Part shown: piece after piece, positions 8,506-18,869 of the stretch
Position numbering within the stretch: the stretch's first letter is position 1
Layout of the letters: each line of letters opens with the position of its first letter
From: a virus
Length of the DNA: 37,054 nucleotides
IMG/VR virus record: IMGVR_UViG_3300017726_000021
Location: 1 to 37,054 of that record
Strand: one strand, 5' to 3'
Notes under the pieces: model-generated
Databases searched by the model: none
The model's input: only the letters and a program-made list of their open reading frames with translations
Told to the model about the DNA's origin: nothing
Translations under genes and position numbers: made by a program

Positions 8506-10326
8506 ATGTCTGCAATTATCACTGATCTTTTTAGAATTCATAATGCACAGCAGTTCGTTGAGGCGCTGGCGGAACCCGACACTGCTTCCCCCTCAGAGGA
8601 AACAGCAGCTGAGTCTGGCACCCAACGTACTCGACTATACTTCTTTATTGGACGCCCCCAAGAATGGCGTGCATATTTAGAACTATATGCTATCAATAAC
8701 ACTTTCCAGGAAGGCGAGATCGTCTACCAAGGTAGTTCTTACCCTGGTGGCGCTACCGTTTACGGCACGGTCGAAAAAGTGTTTCCCAATTCAGTCCTTC
8801 TCTCTGGCGTCAATGGCGCTTCGGGACAGAACTCCAACTTTGTTGCTGGAGTCGCTGTAACAGGTAATACTTCTGGTGCTACTGGTAAAGCTGGTGTATG
8901 GAGAACTGGTACAGAGAACACTCCTACACAACCTTTCGACTCGCAAGAAGAAAAGTTTGAGATCTTCGATGATATGATCTCACTCAAGCGTGTGAAAAAA
9001 GATGACGTGACCTTTGTGGTCAAGCGTTATAATTTCGGCGCTAACACTGTGTACGATATGTACAAGCCTGATTATAGCAGTGCTAAAACTTCTGCTACAG
9101 GTTCATCTTCATTGTTTGCTGCCACATTCTATGTGATGAACAGCAGCTATGAGGTTTTCAAATGCATCTACAACGGTCAGACCCCTACCGATCCTAACGG
9201 TGTTGTTTCTGTAACAGAACCAACTAAAGTTCAGTCAATCTCTGGTATTTTCATCGAACCTGAAGATGCTGGCAACCCTGGATTCCGTACGGATGGTAAG
9301 CGTCCATACGTTTGGAAGTATATGTACACCATCCCTACCGATAGTGTGCTGAAGTTCCTCTCCACTGACTTCCTTCCTATTGTGGAAGAAACTGCAGTTA
9401 TTACTTCTGCTGTTGATGGTGCTATCGATAATATTCTTATTACTGATTCTGGTACCAACTATGACCCTGGTACCTACTATGCTCCTATTCAAGGTAATGG
9501 TAGTGCTGGTATTGCTAAACTAGTTGTTGATTCAGGTGCTATTGTCGAAGCAAGTCTTCAAGCTTCTGGTACAGGATACACATACGCTTCAATTAATTTG
9601 AGCGATGTCTATAGCGATGCTGCTCTCACAACCCCCTCTAACATCGACGCTAACACCGATGCTACTGGTGGTGCCCTGGAAGTGATTATCCCCCCTCAAG
9701 GTGGACACGGAAAGGATCCTGTAGAGGAATTGGGTGGTAAGCGTGTGATGATTAACACTCGCTTGACCTACGATGAAGGCGAAGGCGACTTCCCAACTGA
9801 TAACGACTTCCGTCGTATCGGTTTGCTGCGCGACCCATATAACTACAACTCTACCGATTTCGCTACTGCTGACAACCTGAGTGCAACTCCTGCACTTAAG
9901 CTGCAGAACCCATCTGGCGATTTCTTCGTTGACGAAGAAATTTCACAAACTTATACCGATGGCAATGGCGATACAGTTGTTGCTAAAGCAACTGTAGTTT
10001 CTTGGAAGGGTACTGTTGACGGCGTAACCTACAACATCGTTAAGTACTTCCAGTCTCCTGACCGTCACACACATAACGGCGTTGTGTATGATTTCAGCAA
10101 TGGTGCTGATACAGTTTCTGGCGGAACTTCGCTTTCTACTGCTACGGTAAATAGTACATATAATACTCCTGGTGGTCAGACTGACGGCGGTGTTATCTTT
10201 GCTTCTGGTCTCGCTAATCCCGAAATCGAAGGCAACTCTGGTGACATCATCTATATTGAGAACCGTCGTGCAATTTCTCGTGCTTCTGACCAGATTGAAG
10301 ACATTAAACTCGTTGTTGAGTTCTAA
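8506..10326 (+). CDS. gp8: Baseplate wedge protein gp8
   Basis: 606 residues, against 334 in T4. gp8 is a structural wedge subunit that bridges gp7, gp6 and gp10 in the baseplate. Two parts match T4 gp8. YVWKYMYTIPTDSV at residues 268-281 corresponds to T4 YVWEYLFEIPPDVS. The C-terminus IYIENRRAI, DQIEDIKLVVEF (residues 582-606) corresponds to T4 MIYMENRPPI, DQTEEINILFTF. The extra length is mostly beta modules. Two FxxGExV/SGATG modules lie at about 8704-8900 and one SG-NY/SG-GY module at about 9430-9600. The ATG at 8506 is the first after the late promoter. CGT is common for Arg here, unlike the AGA-rich gp7 and DUF4815 genes, which hints at high expression. Confidence 0.88.
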   Translation: MSAIITDLFRIHNAQQFVEALAEPDTASPSEETAAESGTQRTRLYFFIGRPQEWRAYLELYAINNTFQEGEIVYQGSSYPGGATVYGTVEKVFPNSVLLSGVNGASGQNSNFVAGVAVTGNTSGATGKAGVWRTGTENTPTQPFDSQEEKFEIFDDMISLKRVKKDDVTFVVKRYNFGANTVYDMYKPDYSSAKTSATGSSSLFAATFYVMNSSYEVFKCIYNGQTPTDPNGVVSVTEPTKVQSISGIFIEPEDAGNPGFRTDGKRPYVWKYMYTIPTDSVLKFLSTDFLPIVEETAVITSAVDGAIDNILITDSGTNYDPGTYYAPIQGNGSAGIAKLVVDSGAIVEASLQASGTGYTYASINLSDVYSDAALTTPSNIDANTDATGGALEVIIPPQGGHGKDPVEELGGKRVMINTRLTYDEGEGDFPTDNDFRRIGLLRDPYNYNSTDFATADNLSATPALKLQNPSGDFFVDEEISQTYTDGNGDTVVAKATVVSWKGTVDGVTYNIVKYFQSPDRHTHNGVVYDFSNGADTVSGGTSLSTATVNSTYNTPGGQTDGGVIFASGLANPEIEGNSGDIIYIENRRAISRASDQIEDIKLVVEF

Positions 10327-10344
10327 TTAAAAGAGACCTAAGAG

Positions 10345-13300
10345 ATGCCACAAAACACTAACCTGAATAGATCCCCGTATTTTGACGATTTTGATACGGG
10401 GAAAAACTTCTATAGGATTCTGTTCAGACCTGGTTACTCAATCCAAGCGAGAGAGTTAACTCAGCTGCAGTCTATGCTGCAGGATCAGGTCGAACAAGTC
10501 GGCAATAGTATGTTCAAACAGGGTCAAATGGTGATCCCTGGCGAAGTCTCGTATTCTAATACGTATGACTATGTTAAGTTAAGTAGCGTCTCTCAGGTTG
10601 CACAAAACGTAAATGGCGAAATTAATTTCGTCAAATACAATATTTCTCAGCTGGTCGGCAAGATTCTTGTCGGTCAGACTTCTGGTGTTAAGGCATTTGT
10701 TGATAATCACGCTTTAGAAACTACAACAGACGCTGATACTATTTTTGTTAAGTATGTCAGTTCAGGTTCTGATAATACTGACGTTAGGTTTAGACAGGGC
10801 GAATCTCTCAAATTAGAAACTCCTACAACGGATAACGATCCGACTCTAGTTGTAGGTACAGATGGAATCAAACCAGCAGATACTACTGCTATGGGTTTTG
10901 GTTCTGCTGTAAACGTTCAGAAAGGCATTTACTTTATTAATGGACATTTTGTCCAGAACGAATCTCAAACTCTTATTCTAGAGAAATACAGTGCTATTTC
11001 TTCTTATAAGATTGGTTGGGATATTACAGAATCAATTGTCACTCCAGAAGACGATCCTTCGCTGAAGGATAACGCTCAGGGTTACTCTAACTATTCTGCA
11101 CCTGGAGCTCATAGACTGAAGATTACTTTGAATCTTCAAAAGTTTGCTGTTGACGCTCCATCAAATAAAAACTTTGTTCAGCTTGTCTTCCTGGAAGAAG
11201 GTAAAATCCAGAGACAAATTACTCAAACTTCACCTAGTCAGATTGAAGAGATTCTGGCACGTAGAACTTATGACGAGTCTGGCGATTATATCGTAAAGAA
11301 TTTTATTGCCGACCTTAAAGAATATTACAACGCTGATGGATCTGGTTACTATGATGTCAATTCATCAACTGGTCTAGTCAACGGTTTATCTGAACTGGCA
11401 GCTGATGGAAAGTTTATTGTTGGCATCGGTCCTGGTAAAGCTTATGTTCGTGGTTACGAAGTAGAAAGTACAGATACTAAGTATCTCGAATTAGATAAAG
11501 CAAAAGATACTCAGAGTAGAGAAAATACCAGACTATATTCCACACCTTTGCCTACAGTTGGTATACGTGGAGTTCACGGTTCTGTTCCTATTAGTGCTAC
11601 TTCTGATGGAGAATCTACACCATTTAAGAAAGCTAATTTTTATAGAAAATTTATTGATTCTTATCTTGGCGATAATGGTTCCAAAAACAGTCAAGATACA
11701 GGCATTTTTGTTGCTAGCGATCTAAGAGGAACAACTTATAATACCGATGCTGCAACTATGACAGTATGGGTATATCCTGGTGTCGATCCTGTCAATGGTG
11801 AGCCTATTGACCTTGCAACTAATACTACAGATATTGTTTACACCGACTTGAAGGTTGGCACTTCAGCATCTGTGTTCCACTTTAATGGCACCTCTTATGA
11901 TGAGATTAAAGTTGTTGCCGCAAGATTTAATCAAAAATACAATACGGATAGAGATAGAAACGTTCCTTGGAGCGAAGATAGTGCTACTGGTGGTATGAAT
12001 GAATCTGGTTCGGAGCACGTTGTGCACGAACTGATTCTAAGAGGTCCTATTGCAACTCTATACAGCATTCATCAATCTTACCAAGCACACGGTCCTGTAA
12101 AGCTGGGAGGTTCTGGTGGTGGCGCTAGTAATGGTATCTCTCTATATGGTAACAATACTGGTGCAACTTATTATGGTATGGTTCTAGACTATACTCTTCC
12201 AGTGCACCCTATCATTGGTAGAGCTATTGCAAGAGACTTCAAATTCCAAACAGTTCCTGTTGGATTTGATAAAACTCGTGGCGTTGTTGCTTCTAGTAAT
12301 CAGCAAGACTCTACATTCACATTCAGTTATACCAACCCCATTCTTTTCACCAAGATTGTTTTAACTGGTATCCACGCATTTGAAACTGGTTCTAATATCC
12401 AGGGTTCTATCTCTGGTGCCACTGCTGTTATCGAAGGTGGGTTGTCGGTTGGGCAAAATGATCCCGAGAATGCAACTTTATCTCATTCTAATACAATTGT
12501 ACTATCGAATGTTATTGGAGAGTTTGAAGAGGGAGAAGAAATTTTTGATATGGATGACAGTGCCAAAGCTGCTGTCATTGCTGTAGAAGGTCGTATTAGT
12601 CACTTCACTGTTCCTTATGGTGGTGAAAATTATTCTGATCAGATGGAGTTGAAAATTGGTCAGAGACAATATCGCGGTAACTACACTACTGTTAGAAGAG
12701 AGACTGCTGTTGACGGCATCGATGGTCAGCAGGATTATGTCCACTCTGTTACTTTCACCGAATTAGGTAGGAGAGAGATTTCTGATAAATTCCTCAGTCC
12801 TCCAATTGTTGAAGTTATTGATGTTGGTGGTGTACACAGTGCTAGCGATCCAGATGCTTATGTAAAAGCATTCCTTTATAAGAATGTCATTCAAACGTTT
12901 GGTACGGAAGATCTTCGTTCCGTTGGAATGACACACGGTAATAGTTCTAGAACGTTCTCTGCAGATATTCAGTATGCAGATACCGATTATACAGAATTTA
13001 AAACTATCACCAACAACCTACAGTATTCTGGCAGAACAGATTGCGACTTTATTGAAGCTACTAACTATAGTGCACGTCCTGCAGATGAACTTAAAGAAGA
13101 TGATTTAATTCAAATCACTGCTGATGGTGTTACGTATCGTTATGAAGTTGCGTATGCTTGCAATGCTACTACCGATACAGTTGCCAGAATTTATTTAAAA
13201 CAGCGTCTCTTAGCTAACTTCGATTCTAATACTGTTTCTAAGATTCGTGCAAAAATTGAAAATTCTGGAAAATCAAGTCTAGTTCTTCCTCTGCCAAACA

Positions 13301-16300
13301 GTAAAATTTATTCGATTCTTTCGGATGATGCAAATACTGAGATTACTTATTTCTCAAGAAAGCAATTTATTGAATCAGTTACTGTTGATGGTACCACAAA
13401 CGAAATTACTATTGCTGCACAGCTTGACTTTGGTCAACAGCAATTTGCTCCATTTAATCAAAGCGATTATGTAATGGAGATCTATACTGCTGGTGCTACT
13501 ACTACAAGATATGGCGGTGCTACTGGTGATCTAGTGAGAGAAGGAGATATTCTCTATATTGATCGTTCGATGATCTCGATCACTAGTGGTTCTGAGGGAA
13601 ATACTGCTGGCACTATTGCCATCAAGCTTCCACCCGATTACTTCTATCAAGCAGGTGCTCTGAATCTGGCAGATATGAAGTTGAAAATCAGTTGTACTAT
13701 TGAGACTGCAAACGCAAAACCAAAACTAAAAACATCTGTCAAGAAGAAAAGAATTTCTATTGCTTCGGATATCGATAACGATATTATCCCAATTAGAGGC
13801 GATGATTACGACAATCCAACTGGTCAGGTCAAGTCTTTCTCCGATGTATACAAGTTGCGTTATGTCTATGAAGGGCAAGCTGGTATTGCACCGTCTGTTG
13901 ATGAAGATGGAACTATTCTAGGTAACAGTGGAATTGATATTACAGATTACTTCTTATTCGATGATGGTCAAAGAGATTCTTTGTATGACACATCTGCATT
14001 AATTAGAAAACCTGGTTTCAGAACTCCTACTGGTACCCTAGTTATTGGATTTGATTATTTCAAGCATTCGGAAGGAGACTTCTTTGCAGTTGATTCTTAT
14101 CTCCACGAGAACGGTGTTTCATATTCTGAAGTTCCCAAATTTACTTCTAATGTATATGGCAGCAAGTCTTTAGCAGATGTAATTGACTTCCGTCCTTTGG
14201 TTGGTACATCAGCATTTATTCCTGGTTATCTGAATGCCAGTGTGATGGATCCATCATCCAATGTTTCTGAAGTGTTTACAAGTGGTGGTGTTACTGCAGC
14301 ACTTCCTGCTGACACACAAAGCTCTGCCAGTATTCCATACACCTTTGCTTGTCAGTATGAATACTACGTTGACAGAATTGATACTATTTACTTGAAGAAA
14401 GACGGTAACTTTATTGTTAAAAAAGGTGCTGGTTCTAACGATCCTCAGTCTGCACAAACAATTGACGAAGCTATTAAGATCTTCAAGATTTACATTCCTG
14501 CGTTTACTGAAAATCTCAGAAAAATCAAAGTTTTCCCTGTGGAAAACAAGCGTTTTACAATGCGCGATATCTCCAAATTGGAGAAGAGAATCGAACGTGT
14601 CGAGAGATATACAATGCTGTCTATCTTAGAACAGTCAGCTCTTAACACTCAAATTAAGGATGGTCAAACTGGTCTTGATAGATTTAAGTCTGGTTTTGCT
14701 GTCGATAACTTCGAGAACTTCAATCTCTCTAATATCAACAGCGTTGATTATAAGTGCGCTCTTGATCTCACTCGTGGTTCGATGCGTCCCGAGTCTAAAG
14801 AGACTAGTGTTACTTTGCTTGAGCACGATCCAAATCCAACTTCTAGACTTTTGTCTGGTTATGTGGTCAATAAAGGTATGGTTACTCTACCATTCACCAC
14901 AAAAGTTCTCGCTCAAAACAACTTTGCGACAGAAACTATTCCTGTCAATCCTTTCCTTATCTTTGCCTTTAAGGGAACTGCAGCTCTTTCTCCTAATGTC
15001 GATCCGTGGTTCGATGAGTATAGTCTGCCATCTTTGAATAATAACGACAACCAGACATTAGATCCTCTGGAAGTTTATACCGATGGAGATGTTGCCCTAT
15101 CTCAAATTCACGATGTTAGTAAGATCTCTATTCTTGGTAACGATTCCGAGTTTAGCAATGTCAATTCTCTAAGCTCTGATGCTCCTCAAACTGCAGAAGC
15201 TGAAGTTATTCAGTCTAAGATTACCAGTTCTTCTAATCTGGCATCTCAGAATACAGAGCTTCCTTTACAGCAAAGCAGTACTTCCATCGGAGAAAAAGTT
15301 CTTTCTACTTCATTCACTCTGTATGTGAAAGAGCAATATGTTGAGTTCCATCTTCGTAAGATGAAACCTAATACTAGATTGCATACTTTCTTGGATAATA
15401 TCAATATCGGTGGGTATGTGGTACCAGATCGTAACTATTCTGGCATTCCTGGATCTTCCCTCAGGTCTTGGGGAGACAATATAGTAACAGATGATGCTGG
15501 AAATGCTTCTGGTATTATTCTAATTCCTTCAGGTAGAAAACCATCCTTAGGCACTTTCCACGAAGAAAACATCGAAGACTTGACTTTTGATGAGTCTGTT
15601 GGGCTTAAATTCCCTCTGGGCGTTAAGAAGATTAAGTTTACGAGCAGCAGCACTAACGGACATCATCCTCAATCATTTGCCAATGTTTCTTTCTTCGCAA
15701 CTGCAATTAAAGAAACTGCTCCTAATGATATCATCGCTGTTGAAAATCTTAGCGATGATGAGAAAACAGATGGTACACAGTACACAGAGAATATCCTCAA
15801 CCCAGAGGTTTCTGTTGTTGACCCACTAGCACAAACTTTCCGTGTTGAAAGCTTTAATGGTGGCGTATTTGCATCTTCTGTAAATATGTACTTCTCGGAA
15901 AAAGATCCCATCTTGCCAATTTCGGTGAAGTTAGTTGATACTATTGCTGGTAGACCTTCTAAAAATGTCATACCTGGTTCTGAAGTTGTAATAGATCCTA
16001 ACACCTATCTTCGTGTTATTTGTAGTGGTGGACACACTCTCATTAAAAATGAGATCATCGAAGGCGATACTTCTAACGCACAAGGTCCTTTAATCAAAGT
16101 TCTGGATTCTCAGAATACTCCTGTTCCTGAAGTCAATGGCAACTTCAATCTGGCAACTACTCAAGTTTATACTTTAATCTTGGGAGACCACAACAAAGAG
16201 AGTTTCATAGCTGGCGAACCTCTGGTTATCACTTCACTGACTGTTGCTAATAACAGCAGATCTGGTGACGAGATTGTATCTGTGGAAATCGTTCAGGATT

Positions 16301-18594
16301 CTGGATACATCTCTCGTATTATTATGGACGATCTTGGAGATGGGTATGCAGGTTCGACAACTGTCACAATTGAATCTCCTCAATTGCCTGGTGGCGTTAC
16401 AGCTACTGCAGTTCCTAGTGTCACAGATCAAAAGATCTATGAAATTAATCCTACTTTAGGTGGTACCGAGTATACAATTCCTCCAAGTGTATTGATTGTT
16501 AGTACTAATGCCACACAGCTGGCATCTGCTACAGCAATTATTAAGTATAACAAACCTGCAGTTAGGATGGGTGTTGCTACAGATAGCAAGGCACTTATTC
16601 CTACAGAGTTCCATTTCGATTACCCGATATATCTAGAAAATGACCGTGAGTATGCTCTTCTCATCGAAACAAATAGCACTCAGTACCAAACATTCATTTC
16701 TCGCCTCGGTGAGACTGAAATTAACAGTAACTCTACAGTTACTACTCAGCCTTTGCTTGGTTCGCTGTTTAAATCTCAGAATAGCACTCTTTGGACCGCG
16801 AACCAATACGAAGACCTGAAGTTTGATATCTTTAGAGCACAGTTTGATATTACTAAGATTGGTGTTGTTCGTCTCGTCAATGATGATATGGGATATGACA
16901 ACCTTCCACCAAGTCCTGTCAGAACTGATGCTGATGGTTCTGGTACTACTTCGAGTCAGCTGTTTGGTGCCAATACTAAGGTTATCAAAATTGACCATAA
17001 AAACCACGGTCTTAATCCTGGATCCTTTGTTGCTCTGAAGAATGTTGGTGGTGTCGGTGGTTATTCGACTACTACTTTAAACAATCAAATCTTACCTGTT
17101 ATTAATGCTGGTATCGATTTCTATACTGTGGAGATGCCTACTGTTGCAGGCGGTAATGGTACTGGTGGTGGTAATATTGGTGTTGCTCTTGGGCAAATTA
17201 AGTATGAGAAAGCAGTCATTAAAATTGATGCTATTGATTACCCTGAAACGACACTCTCAACTATGGTTGAGACTACTAAGATCAAACCTATCGATAGCAG
17301 AGAAACTATCGTTGACTATGAGATTGAAAAACCAGTTGATATTATTCTCAATAAAGAATACTACTTCCCAACGCAAAGAGTTATCGCTTCTAAGCTGAAC
17401 GAGAAGATATATTCTGATCGTATGAACGATAAGAGATCAATGACCGTTAGTGCTACACTTTCTACCACTAATCCAAATCTTTCTCCTATTATAAACCTCA
17501 AGAATCCAAAGGCAATTCTCACCACCAACCGTGCTGAGTCTCCGAATGGTACTGAAGATAGATACGGGAAGAAAGTTCAGCAGGTTGAAGTTTATAAGAC
17601 AGTTGTTATGAGACTAACGGATAATGCAGCTTCTCCTGCAACTCTTGGTTCTGCTCAAACGTTTGAAGTTACTTCTGGCGAAGGACAAGTTATTACTGGT
17701 AAGACATCTGGCACTAAGGGTGTTCTGTCTTACTGGGATGCATCTTCTCCTGGTGAGATGTATGTGAGAATTACCGAAGGTGATGGTTTCATTATTGGTG
17801 AAGAACCTGAATTCAGTGGTTCATCTTCTTATAATAAAGAGTGGAACTTTGATGGCAGTACCACTAATCCTGTGAGTGGTGCAGCTACAGGGTTTACTTT
17901 ACCTCTAAAAATTGCTGGAGATCTTTCTCTCGCACAATTCGATATTGATCCTGGAAGTAACGTTGCGTTAGATGATGATTCTAAGACTGCCGTTGCTAAT
18001 CGTTGGAACCAAGAAAACTATCGTTTGATCTTCTCTTCTAACAATTCATTGTTTGTTGCTGGAGATTTAATCGGTTCTGGTGATAGCACTACTGGACTGT
18101 ACGAAGCTGGTTTTGATGTTATCAATAAGAGTTTCAATGTTCCTCAGGAAATTAAAACTGTATACGAAGCTTATGGTTTCTTATACACACCTGAAAGACT
18201 TAAGAATTCTTCTAACGTCGCAAATTATGTCACTAAAGAAATTTCGCTAGATAATCCTGGTAGTGGTATTACAGTCAAACTGACTGCTGCTCTACAAGAA
18301 ATAGACGACATTTCGTTGATGTATAAAACTAAGAGAGCGTCACAACAGGTGTTCTTTAAAGAAATCAACTGGACATACTTTAACACCACTGGTGTTCCTG
18401 ACAAGACTGTTTCGCCTTCCACAGGTACAAACTTCTCGCCAATTACTGAATCCGAAGAAGACTTCAAAGAATACTCATTTACTATTGGTGGATTGAAAGA
18501 TTTTAATTCTTTCGCTATCAAAGTTGTATTGAAGTCACGCAATCCATCTATGCCCCCTAGAATTAGGGACCTTAGAGCAATTGCAACTTATTAA
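10345..18594 (+). CDS. Giant virion structural protein, DUF4815 type
   Basis: 2749 residues. The N-terminus (SPYFDDFDTGKNFYRILFRP, then ARELTQLQSMLQDQVE) is the hallmark of the DUF4815 family of large myophage structural proteins. Later blocks fit the same family: VNPFLIFAFKG with WFDEYSLP near residues 1534-1562, MKPNTRLHTFLDN near 1673, and DPLAQTF at 1826-1832 followed by YFSEKDPILPISV. Inserted between them are FxxGExV/SGA modules and SG-GY modules shared with gp7 and gp8. The gene follows gp8 by 18 bases with no promoter of its own, so it is probably co-transcribed. A GAGACCTAAGAG leader supplies a weak ribosome site. In T4 this position is held by gp9 and gp10, so an attachment role for fibres at the baseplate is a reasonable inference, but it is unproven. 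Confidence 0.8.
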   Translation: MPQNTNLNRSPYFDDFDTGKNFYRILFRPGYSIQARELTQLQSMLQDQVEQVGNSMFKQGQMVIPGEVSYSNTYDYVKLSSVSQVAQNVNGEINFVKYNISQLVGKILVGQTSGVKAFVDNHALETTTDADTIFVKYVSSGSDNTDVRFRQGESLKLETPTTDNDPTLVVGTDGIKPADTTAMGFGSAVNVQKGIYFINGHFVQNESQTLILEKYSAISSYKIGWDITESIVTPEDDPSLKDNAQGYSNYSAPGAHRLKITLNLQKFAVDAPSNKNFVQLVFLEEGKIQRQITQTSPSQIEEILARRTYDESGDYIVKNFIADLKEYYNADGSGYYDVNSSTGLVNGLSELAADGKFIVGIGPGKAYVRGYEVESTDTKYLELDKAKDTQSRENTRLYSTPLPTVGIRGVHGSVPISATSDGESTPFKKANFYRKFIDSYLGDNGSKNSQDTGIFVASDLRGTTYNTDAATMTVWVYPGVDPVNGEPIDLATNTTDIVYTDLKVGTSASVFHFNGTSYDEIKVVAARFNQKYNTDRDRNVPWSEDSATGGMNESGSEHVVHELILRGPIATLYSIHQSYQAHGPVKLGGSGGGASNGISLYGNNTGATYYGMVLDYTLPVHPIIGRAIARDFKFQTVPVGFDKTRGVVASSNQQDSTFTFSYTNPILFTKIVLTGIHAFETGSNIQGSISGATAVIEGGLSVGQNDPENATLSHSNTIVLSNVIGEFEEGEEIFDMDDSAKAAVIAVEGRISHFTVPYGGENYSDQMELKIGQRQYRGNYTTVRRETAVDGIDGQQDYVHSVTFTELGRREISDKFLSPPIVEVIDVGGVHSASDPDAYVKAFLYKNVIQTFGTEDLRSVGMTHGNSSRTFSADIQYADTDYTEFKTITNNLQYSGRTDCDFIEATNYSARPADELKEDDLIQITADGVTYRYEVAYACNATTDTVARIYLKQRLLANFDSNTVSKIRAKIENSGKSSLVLPLPNSKIYSILSDDANTEITYFSRKQFIESVTVDGTTNEITIAAQLDFGQQQFAPFNQSDYVMEIYTAGATTTRYGGATGDLVREGDILYIDRSMISITSGSEGNTAGTIAIKLPPDYFYQAGALNLADMKLKISCTIETANAKPKLKTSVKKKRISIASDIDNDIIPIRGDDYDNPTGQVKSFSDVYKLRYVYEGQAGIAPSVDEDGTILGNSGIDITDYFLFDDGQRDSLYDTSALIRKPGFRTPTGTLVIGFDYFKHSEGDFFAVDSYLHENGVSYSEVPKFTSNVYGSKSLADVIDFRPLVGTSAFIPGYLNASVMDPSSNVSEVFTSGGVTAALPADTQSSASIPYTFACQYEYYVDRIDTIYLKKDGNFIVKKGAGSNDPQSAQTIDEAIKIFKIYIPAFTENLRKIKVFPVENKRFTMRDISKLEKRIERVERYTMLSILEQSALNTQIKDGQTGLDRFKSGFAVDNFENFNLSNINSVDYKCALDLTRGSMRPESKETSVTLLEHDPNPTSRLLSGYVVNKGMVTLPFTTKVLAQNNFATETIPVNPFLIFAFKGTAALSPNVDPWFDEYSLPSLNNNDNQTLDPLEVYTDGDVALSQIHDVSKISILGNDSEFSNVNSLSSDAPQTAEAEVIQSKITSSSNLASQNTELPLQQSSTSIGEKVLSTSFTLYVKEQYVEFHLRKMKPNTRLHTFLDNINIGGYVVPDRNYSGIPGSSLRSWGDNIVTDDAGNASGIILIPSGRKPSLGTFHEENIEDLTFDESVGLKFPLGVKKIKFTSSSTNGHHPQSFANVSFFATAIKETAPNDIIAVENLSDDEKTDGTQYTENILNPEVSVVDPLAQTFRVESFNGGVFASSVNMYFSEKDPILPISVKLVDTIAGRPSKNVIPGSEVVIDPNTYLRVICSGGHTLIKNEIIEGDTSNAQGPLIKVLDSQNTPVPEVNGNFNLATTQVYTLILGDHNKESFIAGEPLVITSLTVANNSRSGDEIVSVEIVQDSGYISRIIMDDLGDGYAGSTTVTIESPQLPGGVTATAVPSVTDQKIYEINPTLGGTEYTIPPSVLIVSTNATQLASATAIIKYNKPAVRMGVATDSKALIPTEFHFDYPIYLENDREYALLIETNSTQYQTFISRLGETEINSNSTVTTQPLLGSLFKSQNSTLWTANQYEDLKFDIFRAQFDITKIGVVRLVNDDMGYDNLPPSPVRTDADGSGTTSSQLFGANTKVIKIDHKNHGLNPGSFVALKNVGGVGGYSTTTLNNQILPVINAGIDFYTVEMPTVAGGNGTGGGNIGVALGQIKYEKAVIKIDAIDYPETTLSTMVETTKIKPIDSRETIVDYEIEKPVDIILNKEYYFPTQRVIASKLNEKIYSDRMNDKRSMTVSATLSTTNPNLSPIINLKNPKAILTTNRAESPNGTEDRYGKKVQQVEVYKTVVMRLTDNAASPATLGSAQTFEVTSGEGQVITGKTSGTKGVLSYWDASSPGEMYVRITEGDGFIIGEEPEFSGSSSYNKEWNFDGSTTNPVSGAATGFTLPLKIAGDLSLAQFDIDPGSNVALDDDSKTAVANRWNQENYRLIFSSNNSLFVAGDLIGSGDSTTGLYEAGFDVINKSFNVPQEIKTVYEAYGFLYTPERLKNSSNVANYVTKEISLDNPGSGITVKLTAALQEIDDISLMYKTKRASQQVFFKEINWTYFNTTGVPDKTVSPSTGTNFSPITESEEDFKEYSFTIGGLKDFNSFAIKVVLKSRNPSMPPRIRDLRAIATY

Positions 18595-18842
18595 TGCCTA
18601 GTACAATACTTGCTGAAATGTGGGCTAAAAATTACAACTACCATAAGGTAAAGGGTCACGATGATCTCCATCGTGACGAATCGGGAGCGATTATCAATCA
18701 CGATAAAAGCTCCTTTGAGGCATACAAGCGTTCAAAAATGCTTGCCGAAAGAAATATTAGTTATGCAGATGAAATTGATAATTTAAAGAAAGATGTTTCC
18801 GACATCAAATCTCTTTTAAAGGAACTTATTTCCAAACTATAA
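18594..18842 (+). CDS. Small coiled-coil protein, unknown function
   Basis: 82 residues. The start overlaps the preceding stop by one base (TAATG), which implies translational coupling. The N-terminal half is polar and aromatic (WAKNYNYHKVKGHDDLHRDE). The C-terminal 25 residues form a heptad-like coiled coil (IDNLKKDVSDIKSLLKELI). No catalytic motif is visible. A small adaptor or assembly factor for the large structural protein upstream is plausible from coupling and coiled coil alone. I do not recognise a T4 counterpart. Confidence 0.75.
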   Translation: MPSTILAEMWAKNYNYHKVKGHDDLHRDESGAIINHDKSSFEAYKRSKMLAERNISYADEIDNLKKDVSDIKSLLKELISKL

Positions 18843-18845
18843 ATA
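18838..18845 (+). promoter_or_regulatory. T4-type late promoter overlapping a stop codon
   Basis: Exact TATAAATA whose central TAA (18840-18842) is the stop codon of the 82-residue gene. It lies 24 bases before the next ATG, and an AAGGA ribosome site (18853-18857) sits between them. Confidence 0.75.
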
Positions 18846-18869
18846 CTCACATAAGGATCTGTTTAAACA

